Shown one piece after another: positions 28,077 through 35,780 of a stretch of DNA of 64,000 bases (within the stretch, counting starts at the first letter, position 1; every line of letters begins with the position of its first letter). Origin of the DNA: Planctomycetota bacterium. GTDB taxonomy: Bacteria; Planctomycetota; PLA2; JAEUHO01. The notes beneath the pieces were generated by a model that worked only from the letters and a program-made list of their open reading frames with translations, was not told the DNA's origin and made no database searches. The stretch covers positions 1 through 64,000 of the forward strand of contig JAJDEN010000043.1 in NCBI GenBank assembly GCA_029259775.1, written 5' to 3'. A program made the position numbers and the translations under genes.

Positions 28077-28119
28077 ACAAACTGGTCAATGAGGATTCTG
28101 ATGTTGACAAACTTGTTAG
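28077..28119. promoter_or_regulatory. Paired operator half-sites beside the XRE gene
   Basis: Two related sites, ACAAACTGGTCAA (28077-28089) and ACAAACTTGTTAG (28107-28119), lie 30 bases apart (about three helical turns) in an AT-rich pocket of a GC-rich genome. The second contains the dyad ACAA-AC-TTGT and overlaps the downstream edge of the -35 box of the plus-strand promoter. This is the expected position for repression by the adjacent XRE protein. Confidence 0.6.
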
Positions 28120-28131
28120 TTATCATAGGCT
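28104..28131 (+). promoter_or_regulatory. Sigma-70-type promoter for the small RNA
   Basis: A perfect -35 TTGACA (28104-28109), a 16-base spacer, then TAGGCT (28126-28131) as a fair -10. It faces away from the repressor gene, and an operator-like dyad overlaps it. Transcription would begin near 28138. Confidence 0.65.
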
Positions 28132-28137
28132 GTGTGC

Positions 28138-28355
28138 ATCGGGTTCGAGACGCCTCCGGAAGGTCTGGAGGACCCCGATCGCGAGAAGGTCAGGAGAACA
28201 CATCCTCCCAACTTGGCTCAGGCCGAAGGGAGACATGCGGGACAGGGCGCGAGGCCGAACGGGAACGGGTCGGACGGGCCGCTCACCCTGTACTCCTCCA
28301 GATGCTTCTCAGCGGGCGTCGGACTCTTCGGAGTTCGGCGCCCGTTCGCTTTTTT
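28138..28355 (+). ncRNA. Candidate terminated small RNA (about 218 nt), class unknown
   Basis: Delimited by a good promoter and an intrinsic terminator. The open frame through it would read into the terminator, so it is more likely RNA than protein. A 9-bp long-range stem pairs TCTGGAGGA (28164-28172) with TCCTCCAGA (28294-28302). Inside are AGGA/TCCT and GGCC...CCGA/TCGG...GGCC hairpins. A segment with TCAGGCC followed by GAAGGGAG (about 28218-28232) partly resembles the SRP RNA core, but the invariant GGAA loop and AGCAG are not intact. The next gene starts 280 bases further on. Confidence 0.5.
28313..28355 (+). terminator. Intrinsic terminator
   Basis: A 13-bp stem (28314-28326 with 28331-28343, including two G-U pairs) closes a TTCG loop and is followed by GTTCGC and six T residues (28350-28355). 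It ends the small transcript that starts at the operator-controlled promoter. The following 280 bases up to the next gene hold nothing I can support. Confidence 0.85.
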
Positions 28356-28635
28356 GGACGGCGGACGCAATCCGACATGCGCCGCCGTCTCCACGCCTCG
28401 GGCGCGGCTGGCGGATTCTGACGCAATGGCGGGGTGCCGCGCGGCTTCTGTTGCCGCCCTGTAGGGGTCAACGGCGTCCAAGTGGGAAGAAACCGGGCTC
28501 GCGGCGAAGGTTGACGGCCATCGCACCGATCCAGGGGGTACCGGCTGCCCCGGGCACGGCATTTGGACTCGTCATCGTGTTCCTCGGCACCTCCGCCGCC
28601 ATGACGCAATCGCCCACGTGGATCGACCTTCTCCC

Positions 28636-29070
28636 ATGACGCTTCGACGACCGCGCTCGCTCGCCTTGACGCTCGCCCTCGCCGTCGCCACGGTGCTCCC
28701 CCTTGCAACCCTGCTTGCCCTCGCGCCGATCGCATGGGCCGGGGTTGGGGACTACAACTGCACGAACGCGAGCAAGGTCTACTTCGGCAACAGCCGCCTC
28801 TTCCAGCGCCCGGCCACGATCGACTGCGACAAGGTCTACAGCCGCATCAGCGAGTACAAGGAGATCGTCCGCCGCGGCCTCACCGAGAAGGACGCGCACT
28901 ACCACCTCCTGATGAAGAAGGCGACGAAGCGCTTCACGGAGGCGATCAAGAAGATGGCCAAGGCCGACAATCACGATCTCGTGGCCCAGAAGGGCACGGT
29001 CAAGAAGGCCAAGAAGAAGGCCAAGGACATCCCCGACCGCACGGCGAACGTCATCAAGAAGCTCGACTAG
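28636..29070 (+). CDS. Small exported lysine-rich hypothetical protein
   Basis: Protein of 144 residues with a clear signal peptide (LALTLALAVATVLPLATLLALAPIAWAG). The mature part is basic and helical (FTEAIKKMAKADNHDLVAQKGTVKKAKKKAKDIPDRTANVIKKLD) and has two cysteines (YNCTNAS ... TIDCDK) that could form a disulfide. The start at 28636 is chosen over GTG 28618 because it begins directly with the basic n-region. No family is recognised. Confidence 0.7.
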   Translation: MTLRRPRSLALTLALAVATVLPLATLLALAPIAWAGVGDYNCTNASKVYFGNSRLFQRPATIDCDKVYSRISEYKEIVRRGLTEKDAHYHLLMKKATKRFTEAIKKMAKADNHDLVAQKGTVKKAKKKAKDIPDRTANVIKKLD

Positions 29071-29102
29071 GCCCGCCTGGTGGGCACCGCGCTGTCCTGC
29101 CG

Positions 29103-29147
29103 GTCCTCCAGCGTCGTGTCCTCCAGCGTCGTGTCCTCCAGCGTGAG
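29103..29147. repeat. Three tandem 15-base repeats at the secretin gene start
   Basis: The unit GTCCTCCAGCGTCGT occurs at 29103-29117 and 29118-29132, with a third copy changed at its end (29133-29147). Because 15 is divisible by 3, the copies add SSSVV units to an open N-terminal extension. The third copy runs into the probable GTG start, so slippage could change initiation context. Confidence 0.8.
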
Positions 29148-30369
29148 TCGCCGCATCCTCGCGGCTGTGGTGCTTTCGCTCCTGCTCGGGGCGCCAGCCC
29201 ACGCCGGCGACCCGGCACCGCCGTCGTGGCTCGACCGGGAGAAGCCGATCCAGGTCGGCGCCGACGGCGCAGCGCGCAGCATCTACCAGCCCGAGTTCCG
29301 ACCCGCGCCCTGGCTCAAGCAGCAACTGGGCCATCACGCGCTGAAGGGGCTCGTCGCGGAACTCGTGACGCCCGTCGTCGCCGTGGCACGCCCCCCCGGC
29401 GCGAAAGCCGATCCCGCTCCCGTGGCGGGCCGCATCCTGCTCCGCGGCACGCTCGCCCTCGTGATGCAGGCCCGGGCCATCCTCCGCGAGCACGACCTGG
29501 CCCCGCGCGCGGTGTTCGTGTCGCTGCTGGTGTCCGAGGTCGTCCGCCACAAACGCAACGCGCGCGGCGGATCGCTGCTCTTCGACAAGGCCGGCGTGGC
29601 TTCCCCCGACGCCGCGCTCTTTCGCAGCTTCTCGACGAGCTTCGAACCCGATGACTTCATCCGCTCGAGCCTGACGGGCTCGACGCCCTTCGAGGGCACG
29701 TCGGTTGCGTTCGGCAACAGCAACGTCCTCGGGTCGGCCTTCGAGTACACGCTGCGCCTGCTGCAGAAGGAGGGGGAGGCCGAGTTCCTCGCCTGGCCGA
29801 ACCTGCTCGTGAACGAGGGGCAAGCCGCGTCGATGACGGCCACCCGGGTCGTGCCGCAGTTCCTGCTCCAAGACGACGGCAACGAGTCGTTCACGACGGT
29901 GCCGGAAGAGACGGGCCTCAAGCTGCGCGTCACACCGGTTCGCATCGGACGTGAGGAAGCCGTGCTCGATCTCGACGTCTGGCTCCGGCTGCCGGAGGAA
30001 GTGAGCGGCAGCAGCACCGTGCCCGGCACCCTGCGGCTCAAGCTGCGCCAGGTCACGACGCGCATCACGGTGCGCGACCGCGAGCCGCTGCTCATCGGGG
30101 GACTTGTGCTGCGACGCACCGAGCGCGATCGTCGCGGCCTGCCACGTCCGCGCGCGCTGCGAGCCCTCGATCCGCTGCACAGCTCCCAGGTGCGCGATCA
30201 GGCCGAGACCGAGATCGTGTTCCTGGTGCGTCCGCGCCTCGTCCCGCCGGGACGCCGTCCCGCCGAACTCGACCCCGCCACCTACCGGGCGTGGACCTCC
30301 GGCGAGAAGCTGCGCGATCCGTGGTCCGAGGTGAAGGATCCGCGCGCGAAGCCCCCGCGCGCCAAGTAG
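29143..30369 (+). CDS. Secretin-domain protein
   Basis: Exported protein of about 408 residues. GTG at 29143 gives a compact signal peptide (MSRRILAAVVLSLLLGAPAHAG); the frame is open upstream to 29080. The last 230 residues follow the secretin (GspD/PilQ) core: FEYTLRLLQKEGEAEFLAWPNLLVNEGQAASM, LKLRVTPVRIGREEAVLDLDV, VRDREPLLIGGLVLR and ETEIVFLVRPRLV. It is shorter than full GspD and lacks recognisable N0-N3 repeats, and no other secretion genes are near. It could be an orphan outer-membrane pore or a non-pore secretin-like protein. Confidence 0.82.
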   Translation: MSRRILAAVVLSLLLGAPAHAGDPAPPSWLDREKPIQVGADGAARSIYQPEFRPAPWLKQQLGHHALKGLVAELVTPVVAVARPPGAKADPAPVAGRILLRGTLALVMQARAILREHDLAPRAVFVSLLVSEVVRHKRNARGGSLLFDKAGVASPDAALFRSFSTSFEPDDFIRSSLTGSTPFEGTSVAFGNSNVLGSAFEYTLRLLQKEGEAEFLAWPNLLVNEGQAASMTATRVVPQFLLQDDGNESFTTVPEETGLKLRVTPVRIGREEAVLDLDVWLRLPEEVSGSSTVPGTLRLKLRQVTTRITVRDREPLLIGGLVLRRTERDRRGLPRPRALRALDPLHSSQVRDQAETEIVFLVRPRLVPPGRRPAELDPATYRAWTSGEKLRDPWSEVKDPRAKPPRAK

Positions 30370-30409
30370 CCGCGTTGCCCTGGGTGGGGGAGCCGGCAGG
30401 GCAAAACGA

Positions 30410-30437
30410 AGAAGGGCCGGCTTGCGCCGGCCCTTCT
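30410..30437 (-). terminator. Intrinsic terminator of pnp
   Basis: A perfect 12-bp inverted repeat (AGAAGGGCCGGC with its complement) and a 4-base loop. On the minus strand it is followed by TCGTTTTGCC, so it terminates pnp. It also lies 40 bases beyond the secretin stop and may act weakly in the other direction. Confidence 0.85.
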
Positions 30438-30465
30438 CGGTTCGTTGTCTGGTGGGCGGGGTCGT

Positions 30466-32718
30466 CTAGCGACGACCGCCACCGCCACCGCCACCGCCAC
30501 CGCGGCCACCGCGGTCGCCACCGCGACCACCACCGCCATCGCGGCGGGGTCCACGCGGAGGACCATCGCGACGCGGGGGCGGACGGTCACCGGAGGGCTC
30601 CGGTGCCGACGCATCCTGACCGAGCTCGAGCAGCGCGGCCTTGCGGCTCAGCTTCACGCGGCCGGACTCGTCCACGAGGACGACCTTGACCGGCGTGATC
30701 TCGCCCATCTTGAGCACGTCATCGACGTTGCCGACGTAGCCGTCGGCGAGCTCGCTGATGTGGCAGAGACCTTCGATGCCCGGGATGATCTCGAGGAAGG
30801 CGCCGAAGTCCTTGATGGACGTGACCTTGCCGTCGTAGATCTTGCCGAGCGTCGCCTCTTCGGCGATCGCTTCGACCTGCTTGCGGGCCTGAAGCGCGCC
30901 GGCGGCGTCGGTGGAGAAGATCTTCACCATGCCCTCGTCGTTGACCTCGATCGTGGCGCCGCTCTCTTCCTGGATCCGGCGGATGTTCTTGCCGCCAGGC
31001 CCGATGAGCATGCCGATCTTGGACGGCTTGATGTGCACGACCTCGACGCGCGGCGCGTACTGGTTGTACTCGTCACGCGGCTTGTCGATGGCCTTGAGCA
31101 TCTCGCGCAGGATGTACATCCGGCCTTCCTTGGCCTGGGCCAGCGCGATCTTGAGGATCTCCTCCGATACGCCGGTCATCTTGATGTCCATCTGGAGCGC
31201 GGTGATGCCGTTCTGGCTACCGGCAACCTTGAAGTCCATGTCGCCCGCGTGGTCCTCGTCACCGAGGATGTCGGACAGCACGGCGAAGTCATCGCCGTCC
31301 TGCACCAGGCCCATGGCGATGCCGGCGACCGGACGCTTGATCTGGATGCCCGCATCCATCATCGAGAGCGTGGTGCCACACACCGACGCCATCGAGGACG
31401 AGCCGTTCGACATGAGGATGTCCGACACGACGCGAATCGTGTAGGGGAAGTCCTCCATCGCCGGCAGGACGGGCAGCAAGCTGCGCTCGGCCAGGGCACC
31501 GTGACCCACCTCGCGGCGCGAGGGGCCGCGAATCGGCCGGGTCTCGCCTACGCACAGCGGCGGGAAGTTGTAGTGCAGGTAGTACTTGCGTGAGTAGGCG
31601 TGCGTGTGGAGGCCGTCCTCCATCTTCTCGTCGTGGCCGGTACCGAGCGTGCTGGCGACCAGCGCCTGGGTCTCGCCACGCGTGAAGAGCGCGGAGCCGT
31701 GCGCACGGGGCAGGAGACCGACCTCGACCGTGATGTCACGGACGTCGTCGGTCTTGCGGCCATCGATGCGCTTGCCGCTGAGGGCGGCGTCGCGAATGAT
31801 CTTCTTCTCCATCTTCGAGATGGCGGCGTTCACGTCGCTGTGGCTGAAGCGGCCGTCCTTGTCGTCGTCGGTCGCGACCAGGGCCTCGCGAATCGCCGTG
31901 ACGACGGCGCGCTTGGCCTTGTTGCGGTTGACCTTGATCGGCTCGTAGACGGAAGCCGTGAAGGCCTCGCCGAACTGCTTCGCGACGGCGTCGTTGCACG
32001 CGTCGTTGTCCTGCGGGATCTTCCACTCGGGGGCGGTCCAGCCAGTCATCTCGCGCAGCTCTTCGACGGCGGCGACGATCTTCTTGATGACTTCGTGGCC
32101 GAAGTTGATCGCTGCGATAGCGACCTCCTCGCTGACCTCGTTCATGCCACCTTCGACCATCGTCACGGCGTTCTTCGTGCCGGCGACGACCATGTCCATC
32201 TCCGACGCGGCGCGCTGCACGTTGTCGGGGAAGGCGATGTACTCACCGTTGATGAGCGCGACGCGGACAGCGCCGATCGGCCCCAGGAAGGGGAGCGTGT
32301 CGGCGAGGGCGACGCCTGCACCGGCACCGTTGATCGACAGGATGTCGGGGTCGTTCATCTGGTCGTAGCTGATGACGAACGACTGGCACTGCAGATCCAT
32401 CTTGAAGCCCTTGGGCCACAAGGGACGGATCGGGCGGTCGGCCATCCGCATCGTGAGAATCTCCTTCGGGGAAGGAGCGGACTCACGCTTGAGGAAGCCA
32501 CCGGGGATCTTGCCGGCGCTGTAGGTCTTCTCGCGGTAATCGATCGTGAGCGGGAAGAAGTCGAGACCGGGGCGAGGCGGCGATGCGGATGCAGCCGACA
32601 TCACCATGGTGTCGCCGAGCCGGATGACGACGGATCCGGCGGCCAGCCGCGCCATGCGGCCAGTTTCGATGATCAGGGAGCGTCCCCCGATATCGATCGT
32701 CACTTCATGAATGGACAA
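30466..32718 (-). CDS. pnp: Polyribonucleotide nucleotidyltransferase
   Basis: 3'-to-5' phosphorolytic exoribonuclease of 750 residues. Two RNase PH-like domains carry LDFFPLTIDYREKTYSAGKIPGGFLKRE, DRPIRPLWPKGF, FTRGETQALVASTLGT and HYNFPPLCVGETRPIRGPSRREVGHGALAERSL. A KH domain with IGPGGKNIRRIQEESGA and an S1 domain (GKVTSIKDFGAFLEIIPGIEGLCHISEL) follow. The C-terminus is an unusual Arg/Gly tail ending in nine glycines, resembling an RGG RNA-binding tail. It starts 8 bases after rpsO, the classic rpsO-pnp operon. Confidence 0.98.
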   Translation of the reverse strand: MSIHEVTIDIGGRSLIIETGRMARLAAGSVVIRLGDTMVMSAASASPPRPGLDFFPLTIDYREKTYSAGKIPGGFLKRESAPSPKEILTMRMADRPIRPLWPKGFKMDLQCQSFVISYDQMNDPDILSINGAGAGVALADTLPFLGPIGAVRVALINGEYIAFPDNVQRAASEMDMVVAGTKNAVTMVEGGMNEVSEEVAIAAINFGHEVIKKIVAAVEELREMTGWTAPEWKIPQDNDACNDAVAKQFGEAFTASVYEPIKVNRNKAKRAVVTAIREALVATDDDKDGRFSHSDVNAAISKMEKKIIRDAALSGKRIDGRKTDDVRDITVEVGLLPRAHGSALFTRGETQALVASTLGTGHDEKMEDGLHTHAYSRKYYLHYNFPPLCVGETRPIRGPSRREVGHGALAERSLLPVLPAMEDFPYTIRVVSDILMSNGSSSMASVCGTTLSMMDAGIQIKRPVAGIAMGLVQDGDDFAVLSDILGDEDHAGDMDFKVAGSQNGITALQMDIKMTGVSEEILKIALAQAKEGRMYILREMLKAIDKPRDEYNQYAPRVEVVHIKPSKIGMLIGPGGKNIRRIQEESGATIEVNDEGMVKIFSTDAAGALQARKQVEAIAEEATLGKIYDGKVTSIKDFGAFLEIIPGIEGLCHISELADGYVGNVDDVLKMGEITPVKVVLVDESGRVKLSRKAALLELGQDASAPEPSGDRPPPRRDGPPRGPRRDGGGGRGGDRGGRGGGGGGGGGRR

Positions 32719-32726
32719 ATGTCCTC

Positions 32727-32996
32727 CTACCTACGGATCCCCAGCTCCTGGATGAGCTCGCGGTAGGCAGAGACGTTCTTGCGCGCGTAATAGCGCAGAA
32801 GAGCCGCGCGCCGGCCGACGAGACGTAGTAGTCCTCGGCGGGTCGCGTGGTCCTTCGGGAACTTCTTGAGGTGCTCCGTCAGGTGCACGATGCGGTCCGT
32901 GAGGACGGCCACTTGCACGCGGGTGGAGCCAGAATCGCCCTCACCTTCGCGGAACTTCTCGATGATCGCAGCCTTGCGCGGGTTCTTTACGGCCAT
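32727..32996 (-). CDS. rpsO: Ribosomal protein S15
   Basis: Small-subunit protein of 89 residues binding 16S rRNA. Family blocks: FREGEGDSGSTRVQVAVLTDRIVHLTEHLKKFPKDHATRRGLLRLVGRRAALLRYY and the end YRELIQELGIRR. Length and sequence are canonical. It is the first gene of the operon with pnp; the 174-base spacer upstream (to ruvX) should carry the promoter, which I could not fix with confidence. Confidence 0.98.
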   Translation of the reverse strand: MAVKNPRKAAIIEKFREGEGDSGSTRVQVAVLTDRIVHLTEHLKKFPKDHATRRGLLRLVGRRAALLRYYARKNVSAYRELIQELGIRR

Positions 32997-33170
32997 GGTG
33001 GGCCTCCGTCACCTGCGGCCAAGCCTTCCGCCCTGCTTGGGGCGGCGCTGAGCCGTGGTCTGGGGGGGAATCCGAATGATGTACTGTCTTTGGTTCAATT
33101 GGTTGTGAGCGCGAACGGTACCCCTGCCTGGGGGCCCGGCAAGGGAATGCGCCGGTCCCTGCAGGCCTCG

Positions 33171-33632
33171 TCAGACCTCCTCGTCGCAGGAATCCTCCTC
33201 CGAGGGCCATTTCTCGCCGTCTCGGAGCCAACCCCGCAACATGGCGATGGCCGCCTCCCGGTCCAGGAGGCCCGATTTCTTGGCCTCGCGGAGGCGGATG
33301 CCGCGGGCCTTGATGGCCTCTTCCGCCTCCCAGGTCGTCAGGGTCTCGTCGAGGAAACCGATCTCCAGGCCGGAGGCCGATGCCAGCTCGACCGCGAATC
33401 GGCGAGCTTCGGCGCTCATCTCGGACTCGTCGCCGCTGGCGTGCAGCGGCAGACCCACCAGCACCCGGTCGGCGCCCTCGGCGGCGAGGGCCTCCGCCAC
33501 CCTGCGCGCTGCGGCGGCCAGGTCGGGCCCGCGCTCGACGGTCTCGAGGCCCCGCACGGTGATGCCCAGCGGGTCGGCGACGGCGAGGCCGATGCGCCGC
33601 CGGCCGTAGTCCACGGCTGCCGTCCGTCTCAC
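33171..33632 (-). CDS. ruvX: RuvX/YqgF Holliday-junction-resolvase-fold protein
   Basis: Protein of 153 residues of the YqgF family, involved in 16S rRNA 5'-end processing and possibly junction resolution. Motifs: AAVDYGRRRIGLAVADPLGITVRGLET, the family block VLVGLPLHASGDES, FLDETLTTWEAEE and the C-terminal LLDREAAIAMLRGWL. Its start overlaps the manC stop by 4 bases, so both are coupled. Confidence 0.95.
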   Translation of the reverse strand: MRRTAAVDYGRRRIGLAVADPLGITVRGLETVERGPDLAAAARRVAEALAAEGADRVLVGLPLHASGDESEMSAEARRFAVELASASGLEIGFLDETLTTWEAEEAIKARGIRLREAKKSGLLDREAAIAMLRGWLRDGEKWPSEEDSCDEEV

Positions 33633-34720
33633 CGAAGCAGGTCCTCGCGACCCTCGTCCTTCAGGCGTTGGACGACCTTCCGGACCTCCTCGCCGTGGCC
33701 GCGGCGCGCCACGAGGACGGTGTCGCCGCGGCGGACGACCACGAGGCCCTTCACGCCCAGCAGCGCCACATGGCCACTCTCGGCGTCGACGAGGCAGTCC
33801 TTGCTCGCGATGACCGAGACGTCGCCACGCAGGCGGTTGCCGTCCTCGTCCGCGGTGCGCCGCCTCGCGACGGCGTCCCAGGAGCCGAGGTCGTCCCAGG
33901 TAATGTCGCTGGCGAGCACCTCGACGGAGCGCGATTTCTCCATGACAGCGTAGTCAATGGAGATCGACGGCATGCCGTCGTATGCGCGCCGGAGCGCCGC
34001 GGTGAAGGCCTTGCCGCCGTAGCGTTGGAACGCGCGGGCGAGCGGCCAGCCGATGTCGGCCTGATGCTGATCGAGCTGCGAGAGGAAGACGGACGGCCGG
34101 AAGGCGAACGTGCCGCCGTTCCACAGGAAGCCACCGCGCTTGAGCATGCCTTGGGCGCGCCGCCGCGAGGGCTTCTCGATGAAGCGCCGGACGCTGTGGA
34201 TCGGTCCGGCGGCGGCGTCGGCGAGCTTGACGCCGCGCTCGAGATAGCCGTAGCCCGTGGCGGCGTGGTCCGGCTCGAGCCCGAGCGTGACGATGCCGTC
34301 GAAGACGCGAGCGCGCTCGGCCATGGAACGCAGCGCGGCCCGGTAGTCCTTGAGCGGGGCGACGTGGTGATCGGCCGGGACGACGACGAGCGGACCGTCG
34401 TGGCCCGCGGCCTGGGCGGCATGCGCGGCGAGCGCGACGGCGGCGCACGTGTTGCGCGGCTCCGGCTCCCAGAGGAAGGCGTCGGCCGGGAGCTCGGGCA
34501 GGAGCTTGGTCAAGGCGCGCTTGAACTTGGCGGGCGCGACGATCAGCGGGGGGCGCCTGGACAGCGGCTTCACACGGTCCACGGTGGCGCGCAGCAGAGG
34601 TCGCTTGTCGTCCCCGTCCAGCGCGAGGAGCTGCTTCGGCTTGGAGGCCCGGCCGGCGGGCCAGAAGCGCGTGCCGCTGCCCCCGGCGAGGATCGCGATG
34701 CGTGTGGGGGCTCTGGCCAT
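33629..34720 (-). CDS. manC: Mannose-1-phosphate guanylyltransferase
   Basis: Makes GDP-mannose from mannose-1-phosphate and GTP; 363 residues. The nucleotidyltransferase signature AILAGGSGTRFWPAGRASKPKQLL lies near the N-terminus. VVVPADHHV, FIEKPSRRRAQGML, GGFLWNGGTFAFRPSVFL and SIDYAVMEKS are further family blocks. It lacks the C-terminal phosphomannose isomerase domain of bifunctional enzymes. The product feeds polysaccharide or glycolipid synthesis; no other such genes are nearby. Confidence 0.92.
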   Translation of the reverse strand: MARAPTRIAILAGGSGTRFWPAGRASKPKQLLALDGDDKRPLLRATVDRVKPLSRRPPLIVAPAKFKRALTKLLPELPADAFLWEPEPRNTCAAVALAAHAAQAAGHDGPLVVVPADHHVAPLKDYRAALRSMAERARVFDGIVTLGLEPDHAATGYGYLERGVKLADAAAGPIHSVRRFIEKPSRRRAQGMLKRGGFLWNGGTFAFRPSVFLSQLDQHQADIGWPLARAFQRYGGKAFTAALRRAYDGMPSISIDYAVMEKSRSVEVLASDITWDDLGSWDAVARRRTADEDGNRLRGDVSVIASKDCLVDAESGHVALLGVKGLVVVRRGDTVLVARRGHGEEVRKVVQRLKDEGREDLLR

Positions 34721-34800
34721 CCCTCCATTGTACGTCGCGCGGCTACCCTAGGTCCTCGTCGGGACCGGAGGCCGCCGGTTCCTGCCCCAGGAGTGCCATC

Positions 34801-35769
34801 ATGCGCGTCGTCGAACGAATCTGTCTGTACCTGGTCGTGGCCTACGCGGCGCTGACCCTTCTCGATCGCGCCCGGGCGGACGAAGAGCCGGCTGCGGGGT
34901 CGAAGTCCAAGCCCGTCGCTCCGGCGCCTGCCGCGGTCACCACCAGCGAGATCAACCTCGTGAACGCCGACGGGACGCTCGTCGTGCGCATGTACGCGCG
35001 CGCCTCGGGGGGCGGTGCCATCGATGTGTTCAACAAGGCCGGGAAGCTGGCAACGCGCCTCTACGCGCGGAACGATCACGATGGCGAGCTGCAGCTCAAC
35101 GACGAGAACGGCGAGCTACGCTCCAACATCGGTGGCAACGACACCGGCGGCTACGCCAACATCTACAACCGCAAGGGCGACCTGGCCGTGTATGCGGGCG
35201 GCGACAGCGAAGCGGATGCGGGCTACGTCGCCGTCTGGGGCCCGAAGGAGGTGAAGGCTGCCGAGATCTCCGTCAACAAGTTCGGCGGCGCCTTCGCTGC
35301 CCGGAATGTGGCGACCAACAAGCGCGTGACGAGCCTCGGGACGGCGCCGGACACGGGGACCGGCGTTCTCGCCATCGCCAGCAAGGAAGGCAAGGCGGGC
35401 GTGGGCGCGTACGTGACGGAGGACGGCGGGCAGCTCATGGCGCTCAACGGCGCAGGCAAGAGGGCCGCGTTCCTGGGGGTCAGCGCCGACCCGGCTGGCA
35501 ACGGCCTGATCTACGTCGCCAACAAGTCGGGGCAGCGCATCGTGGAGTCCGGCGCGAATGCGGGGGGCGGAGGCTACATGTCGGTGCGCAACAGCGTCGA
35601 CAAGCGTGTCCTATTCCTCGGCGCCACCACAGGCAAGGCGGCCGACGACGGCGTGGTCGAGGTCCAGCGCAAGTCGGGGGACCTCGGCGTCGTGCTGCGC
35701 GCCTACGAGGCCGCCTCGTCGGTTCGCATCTACGACAAGGACGAGAAGGTCATCAAGCAGCTCCGCTAG
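34801..35769 (+). CDS. Exported protein of short Gly/Asn beta-repeats
   Basis: Protein of 322 residues with an N-terminal signal segment (ICLYLVVAYAALTLL). The rest is built of about ten repeats of 25-30 residues of the form 'G.I.V.NK.GK..A.L', for example GGAIDVFNKAGKLATRLYARNDHDGELQLNDENGEL and GNGLIYVANKSGQRIVESGANAGGGGYMSVRN. This suggests a beta-solenoid. Similar but shorter repeats occur in the gene at 8275. It is divergent from manC. No function is assignable. Confidence 0.75.
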   Translation: MRVVERICLYLVVAYAALTLLDRARADEEPAAGSKSKPVAPAPAAVTTSEINLVNADGTLVVRMYARASGGGAIDVFNKAGKLATRLYARNDHDGELQLNDENGELRSNIGGNDTGGYANIYNRKGDLAVYAGGDSEADAGYVAVWGPKEVKAAEISVNKFGGAFAARNVATNKRVTSLGTAPDTGTGVLAIASKEGKAGVGAYVTEDGGQLMALNGAGKRAAFLGVSADPAGNGLIYVANKSGQRIVESGANAGGGGYMSVRNSVDKRVLFLGATTGKAADDGVVEVQRKSGDLGVVLRAYEAASSVRIYDKDEKVIKQLR

Positions 35770-35780
35770 GAGACAGGCTC

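Noticed and set aside
28138..28355. SRP RNA assignment for the small transcript
   Set aside because: TCAGGCC and GAAGGGAG recall the SRP core, but the GGAA loop and AGCAG segment are altered and the flanking helix does not pair well. Left as class unknown.
28132..28464. Protein-coding frame of 110 codons
   Set aside because: It reads through the strong terminator at 28313-28355 and has no ribosome site or family look.
30474..30540. CRISPR-like short repeats (GCC-ACC runs)
   Set aside because: This is the coding sequence of the PNPase glycine/arginine tail, with no spacers. No CRISPR array was seen anywhere in the window.
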